A stretch of 45,230 nt of DNA from Actinomycetes bacterium. GTDB lineage: Bacteria > Actinomycetota > Acidimicrobiia > Acidimicrobiales > Acidimicrobiaceae. The stretch lies in assembly GCA_021826315.1 (NCBI GenBank), contig JAKAZZ010000020.1, forward strand, positions 1 through 45,230, in the 5' to 3' direction. The notes under the pieces were generated by a model. The model searched no databases, was not told the origin of the DNA, and saw nothing but the letters and a program-made list of their open reading frames with translations. The translations under genes were made by a program, and so were the position numbers. Positions 9,000 through 17,067 of the stretch are shown in pieces. Positions within the stretch are counted from its first letter, which is position 1. Each line of letters begins with the position of its first letter.

Positions 9000-9941
9000 C
9001 TACCTCTTTTGCAGACGAACCTCTAGAGAGTCACGGATGGCGTCTCCGATGAGGTTGAACGCGACAACTGTGAGGATGATTGCGATTCCGGCAGGGTAGA
9101 TTAGCCACCAATAGCCGTCATAGACGTAGTTGACGCCGTCAGAGAGCATCGATCCCCAGTTCGCTGCGGGAGGTGGAAGTCCTAATCCGAGGTAGGAGAG
9201 TGTCGCCATGACCAGGATCGCATCTGCGATCTGGAAGGTTGCGTTCACTACGATCGTACCTATAGCGTTAGGAACGATGTGGCGTAGGATTATACGCCTT
9301 GAACCGCCTCCCATTACCCTTACAGCTTTTACGTAGTCTCGCACACGCAGTGTTAGGGCTTCTCCTCTAACGAGACGGGCCGGAGAGAGCCACGACACTG
9401 CTGATATAACGATAATCAGTAGGGTGAGGGTCGGACGAAACACTGCCGCTAGGAAGATAAGAAGAAGGAGCGTAGGAATGGATAATAGGGTATCAACGAC
9501 ACGCATCATTATCGTGTCCACGACCCCGCCAATGAAACCAGCAATTGCGCCGTAAAGAACGCCAATGATAGTCGCGATGATTGCAACCGAAAAGCCAATC
9601 TCCAACGAAGACTGGCCGCCAACCATTAGTCGTCCTAGGACGTCATAGCCGTTCTGGTCAGTTCCTAACGGATGGCCATGGCCAGGCGCTTGCGTGATGT
9701 TGTAGCTGGTAGTTACTTGGTTGGTGTGGTAAAAAAGGGGTCCAACAAAACAAAATAGGACAGCGATAATTACGAGAGCGATACCCACTATCGCTAACTT
9801 ATTCTCAAGAAAAGTTTGAACTATCAGCTTCAGTTGCGACCCTGAAGCATGGGCCTCACCTCCAGAGTTAGAACCTATTATTCCGTTATTGTCCCCCCCT
9901 TCGCCGGAGAGACCTTCGTCTAGGTCGTCAATCTTTGACAC
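9000..9941 (-). CDS. Peptide ABC transporter permease (DppC/OppC type)
   Basis: Inner-membrane permease of 313 residues. A 35-residue Gly/Ser/acidic cytosolic N-terminus precedes an OppC-N segment and first helix (about 46-68). The periplasm-facing LGTDQNGYDVLGRLMVGGQ typical of DppC follows, then five more helices with the EAA coupling loop around VMGGGSRRIILRHIVPNAIG. It ends DAIRDSLEVRLQKR, the usual DppC ending. The start is GTG at 9941 with GGGG five bases upstream. It lies between the DppB-type permease (45-base gap) and the fused ATPase (59-base gap), all on the minus strand, and is assumed to form the heterodimeric channel with DppB. Confidence 0.93.
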   Translation of the reverse strand: MSKIDDLDEGLSGEGGDNNGIIGSNSGGEAHASGSQLKLIVQTFLENKLAIVGIALVIIAVLFCFVGPLFYHTNQVTTSYNITQAPGHGHPLGTDQNGYDVLGRLMVGGQSSLEIGFSVAIIATIIGVLYGAIAGFIGGVVDTIMMRVVDTLLSIPTLLLLIFLAAVFRPTLTLLIIVISAVSWLSPARLVRGEALTLRVRDYVKAVRVMGGGSRRIILRHIVPNAIGTIVVNATFQIADAILVMATLSYLGLGLPPPAANWGSMLSDGVNYVYDGYWWLIYPAGIAIILTVVAFNLIGDAIRDSLEVRLQKR

Positions 9942-9986
9942 TTTTTCCCCTTTTCAACTTCTAAAAAACTATTGCTGACTTTTCTA

Positions 9987-10934
9987 CTAGCGGTATCTCA
10001 CGCGGGGATCAAGTACCGCGTATGTGATATCGGCTAAAAGGTTTCCGACGACGGTCATAACGCCGATGACGATAATAATTCCGAGTAAAAGGGGATAGTC
10101 TTCGGTGTTCGCAGCATTTATAAAGCGGAAGCCTGTACCGGGGAAGTTGAAGACGCTTTCAGTTACGACGCCCGCGGTGATGAGCGATGGAAGTGAAAGT
10201 CCAACGAGAGTTGCAATAGGTATGAGTGCGTTTCGTAGCATGTGTTTGAAGAGAATTACTCTCTGCGATAGTCCCTTTGCCTTAGCAGTGCGGATCCAGT
10301 CTTGGGCCAATGCCTCTATTGCACTTGATCGCATGTAACGAGTGAATGAGGCGTAACTTACAAGTGTGAGTGTGATTACAGGTAGAAACATTGCCCGCGG
10401 GTTTGTAATTATCGCCCCAATTGTCTGGCCTTGGGGTGCTTCTGACGGGAATATATGGAGGTTGACAGCAAATGCCAAGATCAGGATTATACCCAACCAG
10501 AAGCTTGGCATCGAATAAAGTAGGAACGATACCGAGGTTGCTGCGTAATCATAGATGCCATTTCGTCGGACAGCTTGAAATATTCCAACAGGTATCGCGA
10601 TGATAAGCGAAAGGATCAAGGCTGACCCTACGAGAATTATTGACTTCGGCAAGTCGGTGGCTAGGACGGAGTTCACGGTTTGGTTGAGCTTGTAGGATCT
10701 ACCTAGATTGCCATGTAACAGGTTTCCAGTATATACAAAGTACTGTTCCCAAATGGGTTTATCCAAGCCATTTGCGTGGTTAAAGGCCGCGATCTGAAAT
10801 GGAGAAGCACGTCCTCCAAGGATTGCCTTTGCAGGTCCACCTGGTAGTAGATGTTCGAGAATGAATGCGATGATCGATACGCCGATTAGGACTATAACGC
10901 TTTGACCAACGCGTTTTACTAGAAAAGCTATCAA
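9987..10934 (-). CDS. Peptide ABC transporter permease (DppB/OppB type)
   Basis: This 315-residue protein has six predicted helices. It begins IAFLVKRVGQSVIVLIGVS, the standard DppB opening, continues with LLPGGPA and the long periplasmic loop containing LLHGNLGRSYKLN, and carries an EAA loop around GLSQRVILFKHMLRNALIP. It ends YAVLDPRVRYR, as family members do. The TTG start at 10934 follows a GAGGG about 10 bases upstream. It is the first permease of the importer operon and is separated from the lipoprotein gene by a 233-base gap holding a stable hairpin. Confidence 0.93.
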   Translation of the reverse strand: MIAFLVKRVGQSVIVLIGVSIIAFILEHLLPGGPAKAILGGRASPFQIAAFNHANGLDKPIWEQYFVYTGNLLHGNLGRSYKLNQTVNSVLATDLPKSIILVGSALILSLIIAIPVGIFQAVRRNGIYDYAATSVSFLLYSMPSFWLGIILILAFAVNLHIFPSEAPQGQTIGAIITNPRAMFLPVITLTLVSYASFTRYMRSSAIEALAQDWIRTAKAKGLSQRVILFKHMLRNALIPIATLVGLSLPSLITAGVVTESVFNFPGTGFRFINAANTEDYPLLLGIIIVIGVMTVVGNLLADITYAVLDPRVRYR

Positions 10935-11088
10935 CGGAATTGACCCTCTCTACCGTTTATTCCTCTGCCTTCGTGGCCACTAGTGGCTATTCAACTGAGG
11001 TTTGCGATTCAATTTAGCGACTCAATGTAAAATTCTGGACGTTTGAAAGGTAGTTAGCAGCGAATTAATACGAGGCCTTCCACATAAA

Positions 11089-11120
11089 GATGTGCCGAAG
11101 TTAGATAGCTCCGGCACATC
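11089..11120 (-). terminator. Hairpin between the lipoprotein and permease genes
   Basis: GATGTGCCG (11089-11097) pairs with CGGCACATC (11112-11120), with two further inner pairs after one mismatch. Read on the minus strand, the stem starts about 50 bases after the binding-protein stop and is followed by TTTATG. It probably works as a partial terminator or mRNA-stability element that keeps the binding protein more abundant than the membrane parts, a common arrangement in ABC import operons. Confidence 0.5.
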
Positions 11121-11167
11121 CCGTCTTTCGCATTTGAAGATCTACAGATACTGTCGATCTTTATGGG

Positions 11168-13033
11168 CTACTTGGTGTAGTACATGTATTCAGGCAGCAG
11201 GTTTCCGAATGCATTGAACTGTACGCCGTGCAGTGTGCTCTTTATCTCGGCTAGTTCGTAGTCAGGGTTTGGCTGATACATGACTGGGAGATTCTTCGCC
11301 ATGTAATCCTGATAAGCGTTTAGAGTCGACTGCGATTGTGATGCACTAGCGGTATAGGTTGCAGTGATCAAATTGTCAGCAGTTGGATCTGAGTAAGAGC
11401 CGAAGTTGGCACCCGCACCGGTCTGGAAGATTTCATCACCGGTTGGGTAGTAGTCAGGCGAGTACGTCCAGCCACCGGCCCAGTTTTCCATCTGCCACTT
11501 ACATGCAGCCTGGGTAGCGGTACATGGTGAGGCATTCGAAATAACTTGGTTGAAGGTCGATGAAGACACGTTAATCGTTATTCCAGCCTGTGCAGCAGCT
11601 GACTTGAAGGCGTCCATTGCCTGTTGGACAGCTTGGGTTCCGGAGGCGTATTCCAGGTTCAACGATAGAGCTTGACCCTGCGTTATACCAGCGCCGCACT
11701 GATTTGCTCCAGTACCGGGGCTTGTGCAGGTATCAGTTCCGCTTGAAGTTACTGTCCATCCGTGTGCCTTCAAAAGGTCGGTTGCAGCGGTAACTGAATA
11801 GGGGATTTGATTCGTCTTTGCCGTTGCATCTGCGAAGGCCGACGATGGTTCTACCGGAACTGGTGAGTAAGTAGGTACTGCGTATCCCTTGTAGAAGCTT
11901 GTGATCCACTGTTGCTGGTCAACTAGATGCTGAAGAGCTTGGCGAATATAAAGCTGCTTGAAGAGAGGTCCAACGGTTGGGTTGTTGAAGTTGATAACCC
12001 AATAGTTGAACGAGTAGAGAATCCATGGATTGAAGTTATATCCAAGCGAGGTAAGAAGGCCTTTTTGGGCGACATCGGTTACGGGAATGTAACCAAAATC
12101 GACTCCGGAACCGCTTCGGAGCTGGTTGTACTCTGCGGTATCGGTTGTGTAAGGCTTCTCGACAAACTGCGCAATTGTTGACTTTACTGGTCCTGAGTAG
12201 CTTGGGTTTGGAACAAAGGTTGCTTGACCTGCTGAGGTGAAGCTAGTTAGCTTGTAAGGTCCATCGACAATTTGCCACAGTGGATTCGTGGCATACGTCG
12301 AGGTGTCCTTGGACAAGCCGTCGAGGTACTTGTACACTGCCTGGGCTCCGGCAGCCGTAGTATCAGGAAGGTTCTGATCTGTCGGTTGTGGGGTAGGAGA
12401 TGTGGAGCTGGTTACATCCCATGCGATTGGCATTGGTGTGATTTGGGAGAGTTCGTTGTAAGTGAACCACGTTGGGTTGTAACTCTTGTCCAAGTTGAAG
12501 ACGATTGTCTTCGCATCAGGCGTACTCATGGATACGACGTTGTCAGGGAAGGCGCCTGGTACGTAAGCCGCCCAGTTTGCTTTGTTGGCCTTGAGCATGT
12601 TCATCCAAAACATGACGTCGCGTGACGATAGCTGTTCCCCATTTGACCACTTGTAGTCTTTGAGAGTTATCGTTACGGTCTGGTTGTTGTTTGAATAGAC
12701 CGGTGGGTTTGCGAGGCTCAACGTATTGTTGATCAGAATGTCGCTTCCGTTACCGAAGAAGTAGAGGGGGCGGTACATCAAGAACTGGAACTGCGAGAGG
12801 TTAGCTACTGAGAAGTAGGCGCCGCTCGTTAGTGGGAAGATATAGTTCGGGGTGGCATTTGGTGCTTCGGCAAAGTTTACGGTCCCGCCGGCAACCTTAG
12901 TTCCACCTGAACTGCTAGATGACGAAGACGAGCTTGAGCTACTGCTTCCACTACTACCGCATGCGGCTAGTAGAAGTGCGGTTGCAGCAGAAGTCGCAAT
13001 AATCGTCGATATGCGTTTTCTCTTTGAAACCAT
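11168..13033 (-). CDS. Peptide ABC transporter substrate-binding lipoprotein (SBP family 5)
   Basis: This 621-residue extracytoplasmic binding protein has a lipoprotein signal: basic MVSKRKR, a hydrophobic stretch, then lipobox LLAAC with the lipidated Cys25. A serine-rich linker (about 26-43) follows and tethers the domain to the membrane. The mature part has family-5 landmarks such as YKWSNGEQLSSRDVMFWMNM and KQLYIRQALQHLVDQQQWI. It captures peptides or similar ligands and delivers them to the DppB/DppC-type permeases encoded next. ATG at 13033 is preceded by AGGAGG, but at a long 14-base spacing. It is the first gene of the operon, behind a 536-base region that must hold the promoter. Confidence 0.93.
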   Translation of the reverse strand: MVSKRKRISTIIATSAATALLLAACGSSGSSSSSSSSSSSSSGGTKVAGGTVNFAEAPNATPNYIFPLTSGAYFSVANLSQFQFLMYRPLYFFGNGSDILINNTLSLANPPVYSNNNQTVTITLKDYKWSNGEQLSSRDVMFWMNMLKANKANWAAYVPGAFPDNVVSMSTPDAKTIVFNLDKSYNPTWFTYNELSQITPMPIAWDVTSSTSPTPQPTDQNLPDTTAAGAQAVYKYLDGLSKDTSTYATNPLWQIVDGPYKLTSFTSAGQATFVPNPSYSGPVKSTIAQFVEKPYTTDTAEYNQLRSGSGVDFGYIPVTDVAQKGLLTSLGYNFNPWILYSFNYWVINFNNPTVGPLFKQLYIRQALQHLVDQQQWITSFYKGYAVPTYSPVPVEPSSAFADATAKTNQIPYSVTAATDLLKAHGWTVTSSGTDTCTSPGTGANQCGAGITQGQALSLNLEYASGTQAVQQAMDAFKSAAAQAGITINVSSSTFNQVISNASPCTATQAACKWQMENWAGGWTYSPDYYPTGDEIFQTGAGANFGSYSDPTADNLITATYTASASQSQSTLNAYQDYMAKNLPVMYQPNPDYELAEIKSTLHGVQFNAFGNLLPEYMYYTK

Positions 13034-13569
13034 GACTATTTAGAGATCCTCCTAATTGATGGTGAGCTTCTAGAAAAGATAGTCCGAATTTATCTCTCAG
13101 GTCAGTCACAGTTTCCACTTTGTTTACTCTTATGTTGCTTTTTAACATTCGGTTCGTAATTCGAAGTTTTATGCAAGTATGCATTGATGGATGTATAAGT
13201 CCTTATCAATGGCAATTTAGTACATACCAATGGTGAAAACTTATCAAGAAATATACCCTCAAAAATTTTTTGGATACGGAATCCGTAGTATTAAAGTTAA
13301 CAGTGTGAGTTTTATCTGATCTATAGTGCTTTTGAAGTCGGTTTTTACTTCTGAATTGGTGCTTTGGATTCCGTATTCTTTTCATTTCTTGCTTTTATGC
13401 CCTCTCTTACGGGATAGCCCCTTTTGGGTGGTTGGACGGATAATGACCCATCCAGCGGATGTGAAAATAATGTTGGGGAAATGTCTATTGAATTAGTCAA
13501 GAATTCCGGCAAAAGATTCTATTATCTCTATGGTGAGATCGCTTAGATCCATTAGACGAGGAGTATTAG
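13034..13569. promoter_or_regulatory. Divergent intergenic region between importer operon and peroxiredoxin
   Basis: These 536 bases separate two divergent transcription units and must contain both promoters, but I cannot fix either by eye. The middle (about 13130-13320) is AT-rich. It contains an 11-bp perfect inverted repeat, ATACGGAATCC at 13274-13284 and GGATTCCGTAT at 13366-13376; the first arm also extends into a local palindrome-like TACGGAATCCGTA. The spacing suits a pair of operators or a looped regulatory site. No coding sequence is evident. Confidence 0.4.
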
Positions 13570-14208
13570 ATGGCACTTTTGCTTGGCGAAGTTGCGCCCG
13601 ATTTTCAGGCGCCCACAACCCAAGGCGAGATCAATTTCCACGATTGGATTGGGGATTCGTGGGCAGTGTTGTTCTCACACCCTAAAGACTTCACGCCGGT
13701 GTGTACAACCGAGTTGGGCCAGGTTGCTAAGTTGAAGGGCGAATTCGATGCACGTAACACCAAGGTAATTGGTCTCAGCGTTGATCCAGTTGACTCTCAC
13801 GTCGAGTGGGAGGCTGACATAGCCGAGACTCAAGGTCAAGCTGTCAATTTTCCTATGATCGGTGACCCTGAAGGAGCTGTAGCAAATCTTTATGGGATGA
13901 TCCACCCAAATGCATCGGGGACTCTCACAGTGCGTAGTGTGTTCGTGATCGATCCTGCGAAGAAAATCAGGTTATCCCTTACTTATCCAGCTTCGACGGG
14001 ACGAAATTTTGACGAGATTCTTCGCGTCATTGACTCGCTTCAATTAACTGATCAATTTATGGTTTCTACTCCCGCTAACTGGAGAGACGGAGATGACGTT
14101 GTCATCTCACCTGCGCTCTCTGACGACGAGGCGTCTTCGCGTTTTCCAAAGGGTTTTACCAAGTTGAAGCCTTACTTGAGGATGACTCCACAGCCAAATC
14201 GAGACTGA
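13570..14208 (+). CDS. 1-Cys peroxiredoxin (Prx6 type)
   Basis: This 212-residue AhpC/TSA-family peroxidase has the peroxidatic motif DFTPVCTTELG with Cys45 as the only cysteine in the protein, so it is a 1-Cys enzyme. Arg122 in LTVRSVFVIDP completes the active site. The long C-terminal extension (about 150-212) including WRDGDDVVISPALSDDEA is typical of the Prx6 group. It reduces hydrogen or organic peroxides in the cytoplasm using an external thiol donor. ATG at 13570 has GAGGAG with six-base spacing. Downstream are a hairpin and a cation diffusion facilitator on the same strand. Confidence 0.93.
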   Translation: MALLLGEVAPDFQAPTTQGEINFHDWIGDSWAVLFSHPKDFTPVCTTELGQVAKLKGEFDARNTKVIGLSVDPVDSHVEWEADIAETQGQAVNFPMIGDPEGAVANLYGMIHPNASGTLTVRSVFVIDPAKKIRLSLTYPASTGRNFDEILRVIDSLQLTDQFMVSTPANWRDGDDVVISPALSDDEASSRFPKGFTKLKPYLRMTPQPNRD

Positions 14209-14260
14209 ACTTTGTTTAGCCAAAGCGAAAGTTTCGGTGCAAGTAACTGATAGATAAGTG

Positions 14261-14295
14261 TGATGCGACGTTCTCGTAATGAGAGGGTCGCATCA
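14261..14295 (+). terminator. Hairpin after peroxiredoxin
   Basis: TGATGCGAC (14261-14269) pairs with GTCGCATCA (14287-14295), with an inner TCTC/GAGA helix. TCTTT follows. This is a weak terminator or processing stem between the peroxiredoxin and the CDF transporter gene. Confidence 0.5.
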
Positions 14296-14356
14296 TCTTT
14301 AAGGAGAAGAATTGGAGGACGTTCAATAAGGTAGACTCTTCGGTGGAGGCTATCTT

Positions 14357-15319
14357 GTGCACGAACACTCTTCTGACGGCAAAATCCACGATGGGTTACA
14401 CTCAGGCGGACGAGGTAGATATTTTTTAGTAACTTCACTTAACACCGTTCTTTTTGTCGCAGTTACGGTTATCGGAGCCGCCTACTCTTCTAAGGCTCTG
14501 ATTGCTAATGGTTTACATCTTTTGCTAGATGTAGCTTCGTTATTGATCTCTGCCATTGCTTCGTCCCTTAGCGGGAGGGCACCTAATAAAAAAAATAGCT
14601 TCGGATTGATTCGCCTTGAAGTGGTAGCTGCGCTCATCACGTCGGTGTCGCTACTTTTAGCAAGTATCTACTTGGTCGTGGATGCAATAGTTGCCACGGG
14701 ATCAATACCGTCGAATTCATCGGTCGCCATGGCAGCATTTCTGACGCTATTTGGGGCGATCGGTATCGTTGTCAACTTTGTCTCAATTGTCCTTCTTGCA
14801 GGAGTCAAGGGAGATCCCTTGCTCAAAAAGGCAAATATGTTGCACTTTGCCTCAGACTCGATTGCATGGCTTGCAGCACTTGTAGCTGGTATCGTTGCTC
14901 GTTTTATTTCGATATCGATAGCTGACTTAATAGCGACGGTAATAGTTGCAGTAGTTATAGTCGCTTCGACTCTGGCGGTTATACGAGAGATTATCTCGAT
15001 ACTTCTCGATTCAGTTCCATCGCGCCTTTCCATCGACGCGATTGAGGCCGAGATAAAGCTTGTCGAACGGGTGGTTGACGTTCATCACCTACATGTCTGG
15101 TCTCTCAGTTCGAGCGAATTGATGCTTTCCGCCCACGTAGTCTGCGAGAGCGATGTAACAATACACGAGGGACAGGGCATCGTTACCAAGATCAAAGAGA
15201 TGCTCGAGGGTCAATTCTCGATCCGTCACGCGACGATCGAGATAGAGTGCCATGTTTGTGACGTTCCTATCCACGAAATTGCAAACTTGCAAAGCCACGA
15301 TCACGGACATGTTCACTGA
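14357..15319 (+). CDS. Cation diffusion facilitator (CzcD/ZitB type)
   Basis: This 320-residue membrane transporter has six predicted helices. The two metal-binding HxxxD pairs are present: His54/Asp58 in helix 2 (NGLHLLLDVA) and His163/Asp167 in helix 5 (MLHFASDSIA), the H-D/H-D site associated with zinc and cobalt export in exchange for protons. A cytosolic C-terminal domain contains VVDVHHLHVWSLSS. Both termini are histidine-rich (HEHSSDGKIHDGLH and HDHGHVH), as in zinc-binding members. The start is GTG with GGTGGAGG about seven bases upstream. It converges on a TetR gene whose stop is 46 bases away, a possible but unproven regulator. Confidence 0.93.
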   Translation: MHEHSSDGKIHDGLHSGGRGRYFLVTSLNTVLFVAVTVIGAAYSSKALIANGLHLLLDVASLLISAIASSLSGRAPNKKNSFGLIRLEVVAALITSVSLLLASIYLVVDAIVATGSIPSNSSVAMAAFLTLFGAIGIVVNFVSIVLLAGVKGDPLLKKANMLHFASDSIAWLAALVAGIVARFISISIADLIATVIVAVVIVASTLAVIREIISILLDSVPSRLSIDAIEAEIKLVERVVDVHHLHVWSLSSSELMLSAHVVCESDVTIHEGQGIVTKIKEMLEGQFSIRHATIEIECHVCDVPIHEIANLQSHDHGHVH

Positions 15320-15365
15320 CGTCGGGCACGACGCGTAACTGCTAAAGGCGAGCGCAGGCGCTCTG

Positions 15366-15998
15366 CTAGCGCTTTATACCTTCAACCAGAGAGTTGATTA
15401 AGCCGCGGCATTCGTCTGGGGTGTATTCGTCTTGTTGAAGGATGGCCCTAGTGCAAATAGCACCAAAGATCATCTCACTGATGACGTAGGGATTGAACGA
15501 GTCGCGAAAGATTCCTGCTTTAGCACCAACGCGAAGTAGTTCGACGATGGGACCATCTTCGTGTGCTTTGTAACGACGATAGTTCAGTTCGTTTACCCTT
15601 GGGTCGGTTTGACCCTCACCAATGAGGCGTGCAAATGCTGAGTTTGAACCATTCTTGAATACCGAAGCAACGTTGACAGTGACAGTAATTAGGTCCTCTA
15701 TGACATCTGTACCCTTGACGTTATTGGTTAGGACGTCTAATTCTCTATCTATTGCCTCTTCGATCAGCTCAGTTTTGCTCTTCCAGTGACGGTAAATCGT
15801 CGATTTGCCGACCTTTGCCTCCCTGGCTACAGCCTCGATAGTCACTGATGCGAATCCTCTTTGACCCAAGATCGTTAGTGCTGCGGAGATGATACGACTC
15901 TGCGCATCTTTACTACGTGGTCTTCCCCGCTTACGGCGGCCCTCTCCATCAAGCGAAACTACGCCTTCAACACCGAGGGAGCTAGCAATGACAGCCAT
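15366..15998 (-). CDS. TetR family transcriptional regulator
   Basis: The 210-residue product has a basic lead (GRRKRGRPRSKDAQ) and a TetR N-terminal helix-turn-helix: IISAALTILGQRGFASVTIE, then VAREAKVGKSTIYRHWKSK. A ligand-binding/dimer domain follows with no strong subfamily marks, consistent with a TetR_C domain. ATG at 15998 was chosen because AGGTGG lies about 10 bases upstream; the upstream in-frame start at 16067 would add 23 odd hydrophobic residues. The gene converges with the CDF transporter. Targets are unknown; self-regulation from the 288-base upstream region is likely by analogy with the family. Confidence 0.88.
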   Translation of the reverse strand: MAVIASSLGVEGVVSLDGEGRRKRGRPRSKDAQSRIISAALTILGQRGFASVTIEAVAREAKVGKSTIYRHWKSKTELIEEAIDRELDVLTNNVKGTDVIEDLITVTVNVASVFKNGSNSAFARLIGEGQTDPRVNELNYRRYKAHEDGPIVELLRVGAKAGIFRDSFNPYVISEMIFGAICTRAILQQDEYTPDECRGLINSLVEGIKR

Positions 15999-16355
15999 TT
16001 TATGTATCCACCTACACGCTTTGTAGAAAAGTCCAAAACATTCGAAGACCAAAAGTGCGCTTTGCACACGATATAGAAAGCGAAATATTATCTATCTCAA
16101 AGATGGTAACCCGGGATAGGAAAGTAACGTGAAATCTTTTTTAGTTTTTACCGAACTATAACTTTTCGAAGCTTTTGAGGCATCAGGTGGTCTCAATTTT
16201 ACGTTCAGATGATGGTTTTTACAGAAAACTCTCGAGTTCAACTTAGTCAAAAGTCGAATGTTGCAGCGATGGACAAAGATCTACTGTACGAGGTTAAATC
16301 AAAATTGGAACCGCATAAGTCAAAGGAAAAACAAACCAATGTATGGTTCATTCGC
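15999..16355. other. Intergenic region, no recognised gene
   Basis: This AT-rich stretch of about 350 bases lies between the start of the TetR gene and the end of the four-cysteine membrane protein gene, both on the minus strand. It should hold the TetR promoter. A 32-codon plus-strand frame starting at 16269 has no ribosome-binding site, and I do not call it. I see no convincing terminator or repeat. Confidence 0.4.
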
Positions 16356-16931
16356 CTATATGGATGAAGAGATTTTCCTCATTACGCGAAGGATATAGAT
16401 CTCGTATATCGAAGATAGCGTTAACACGATTCCCGCAAGGGTTGCAATTGAGTTGGGGGACTTCACTGCGAGGCCCACTCCAAGTACCCCCCATATTCCT
16501 AAAAATATATAGCTAGCAATGCCCTGTCGGCCGAGAAGGACGGCGAGTCGCTCGAGTTCGCCCTTGAGCATCGCTTTTTCTCGTTCCGCACCAAGTCGAC
16601 TCGCGCATGATCCTTGTTTATCTGGGGCACATTCATCGTTGCCGCATGAGTCGCCCACGGAGCAGCCATCGGAAGCACCCGCCCACTTCGCTGTCTCGTT
16701 GCGCCAATCGATAACTGCAAAGGATATTCCAACTACGGCTACCGCGACAGCGACAAGAAGCGCGACAATCGGGAGATGAGTGAAGATGAGTGATGACGCT
16801 AGGACGAGCATTGAACCGATCCAAGCGATCCCCGCTACTTTGGCGGACGTTTTAGCGCGAGAGTAGTCACTCGCAACCTTCTTGAAACTTGACTTTATCA
16901 CTATTGACTGACTCGACAATTTGGGCTCCAC
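16356..16931 (-). CDS. Four-helix membrane protein with a four-cysteine cytosolic or external loop
   Basis: The 191-residue protein has four predicted transmembrane helices (about 33-52, 53-74, 137-156 and 161-181). Between helices 2 and 3 is a 60-residue hydrophilic loop holding Cys90, Cys96, Cys101 and Cys109 in an acidic, glycine-rich setting, followed by a charged helix. The cysteine cluster could bind a metal or an Fe-S centre, or form disulfides. I do not recognise the family. The start is GTG at 16931 without a clear ribosome-binding site. The gene is divergent from the CrtQ-like glycosyltransferase. Confidence 0.75.
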   Translation of the reverse strand: MEPKLSSQSIVIKSSFKKVASDYSRAKTSAKVAGIAWIGSMLVLASSLIFTHLPIVALLVAVAVAVVGISFAVIDWRNETAKWAGASDGCSVGDSCGNDECAPDKQGSCASRLGAEREKAMLKGELERLAVLLGRQGIASYIFLGIWGVLGVGLAVKSPNSIATLAGIVLTLSSIYEIYILRVMRKISSSI

Positions 16932-17067
16932 TTCATTGCGGTCGCTTCACTGGTAAATCACATCGTTTTGGGCGTGAAAGCTTCTTCCATAGACGTAGTT
17001 GTTTCAACAGTCGTTGATGCGCTCAGATAAGAGTCTATCGACCGCGGCATACGACAGCGAAACTGTA

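Noticed and set aside
12905-12960. Serine-codon repeat considered as a phase-variable microsatellite
   Set aside because: The serine run uses mixed codons, so it is not a slippage-prone simple repeat.
14668-15033. 121-codon minus frame inside the CDF transporter gene
   Set aside because: Thr/Ile/Ala-rich antisense shadow of a membrane protein gene.
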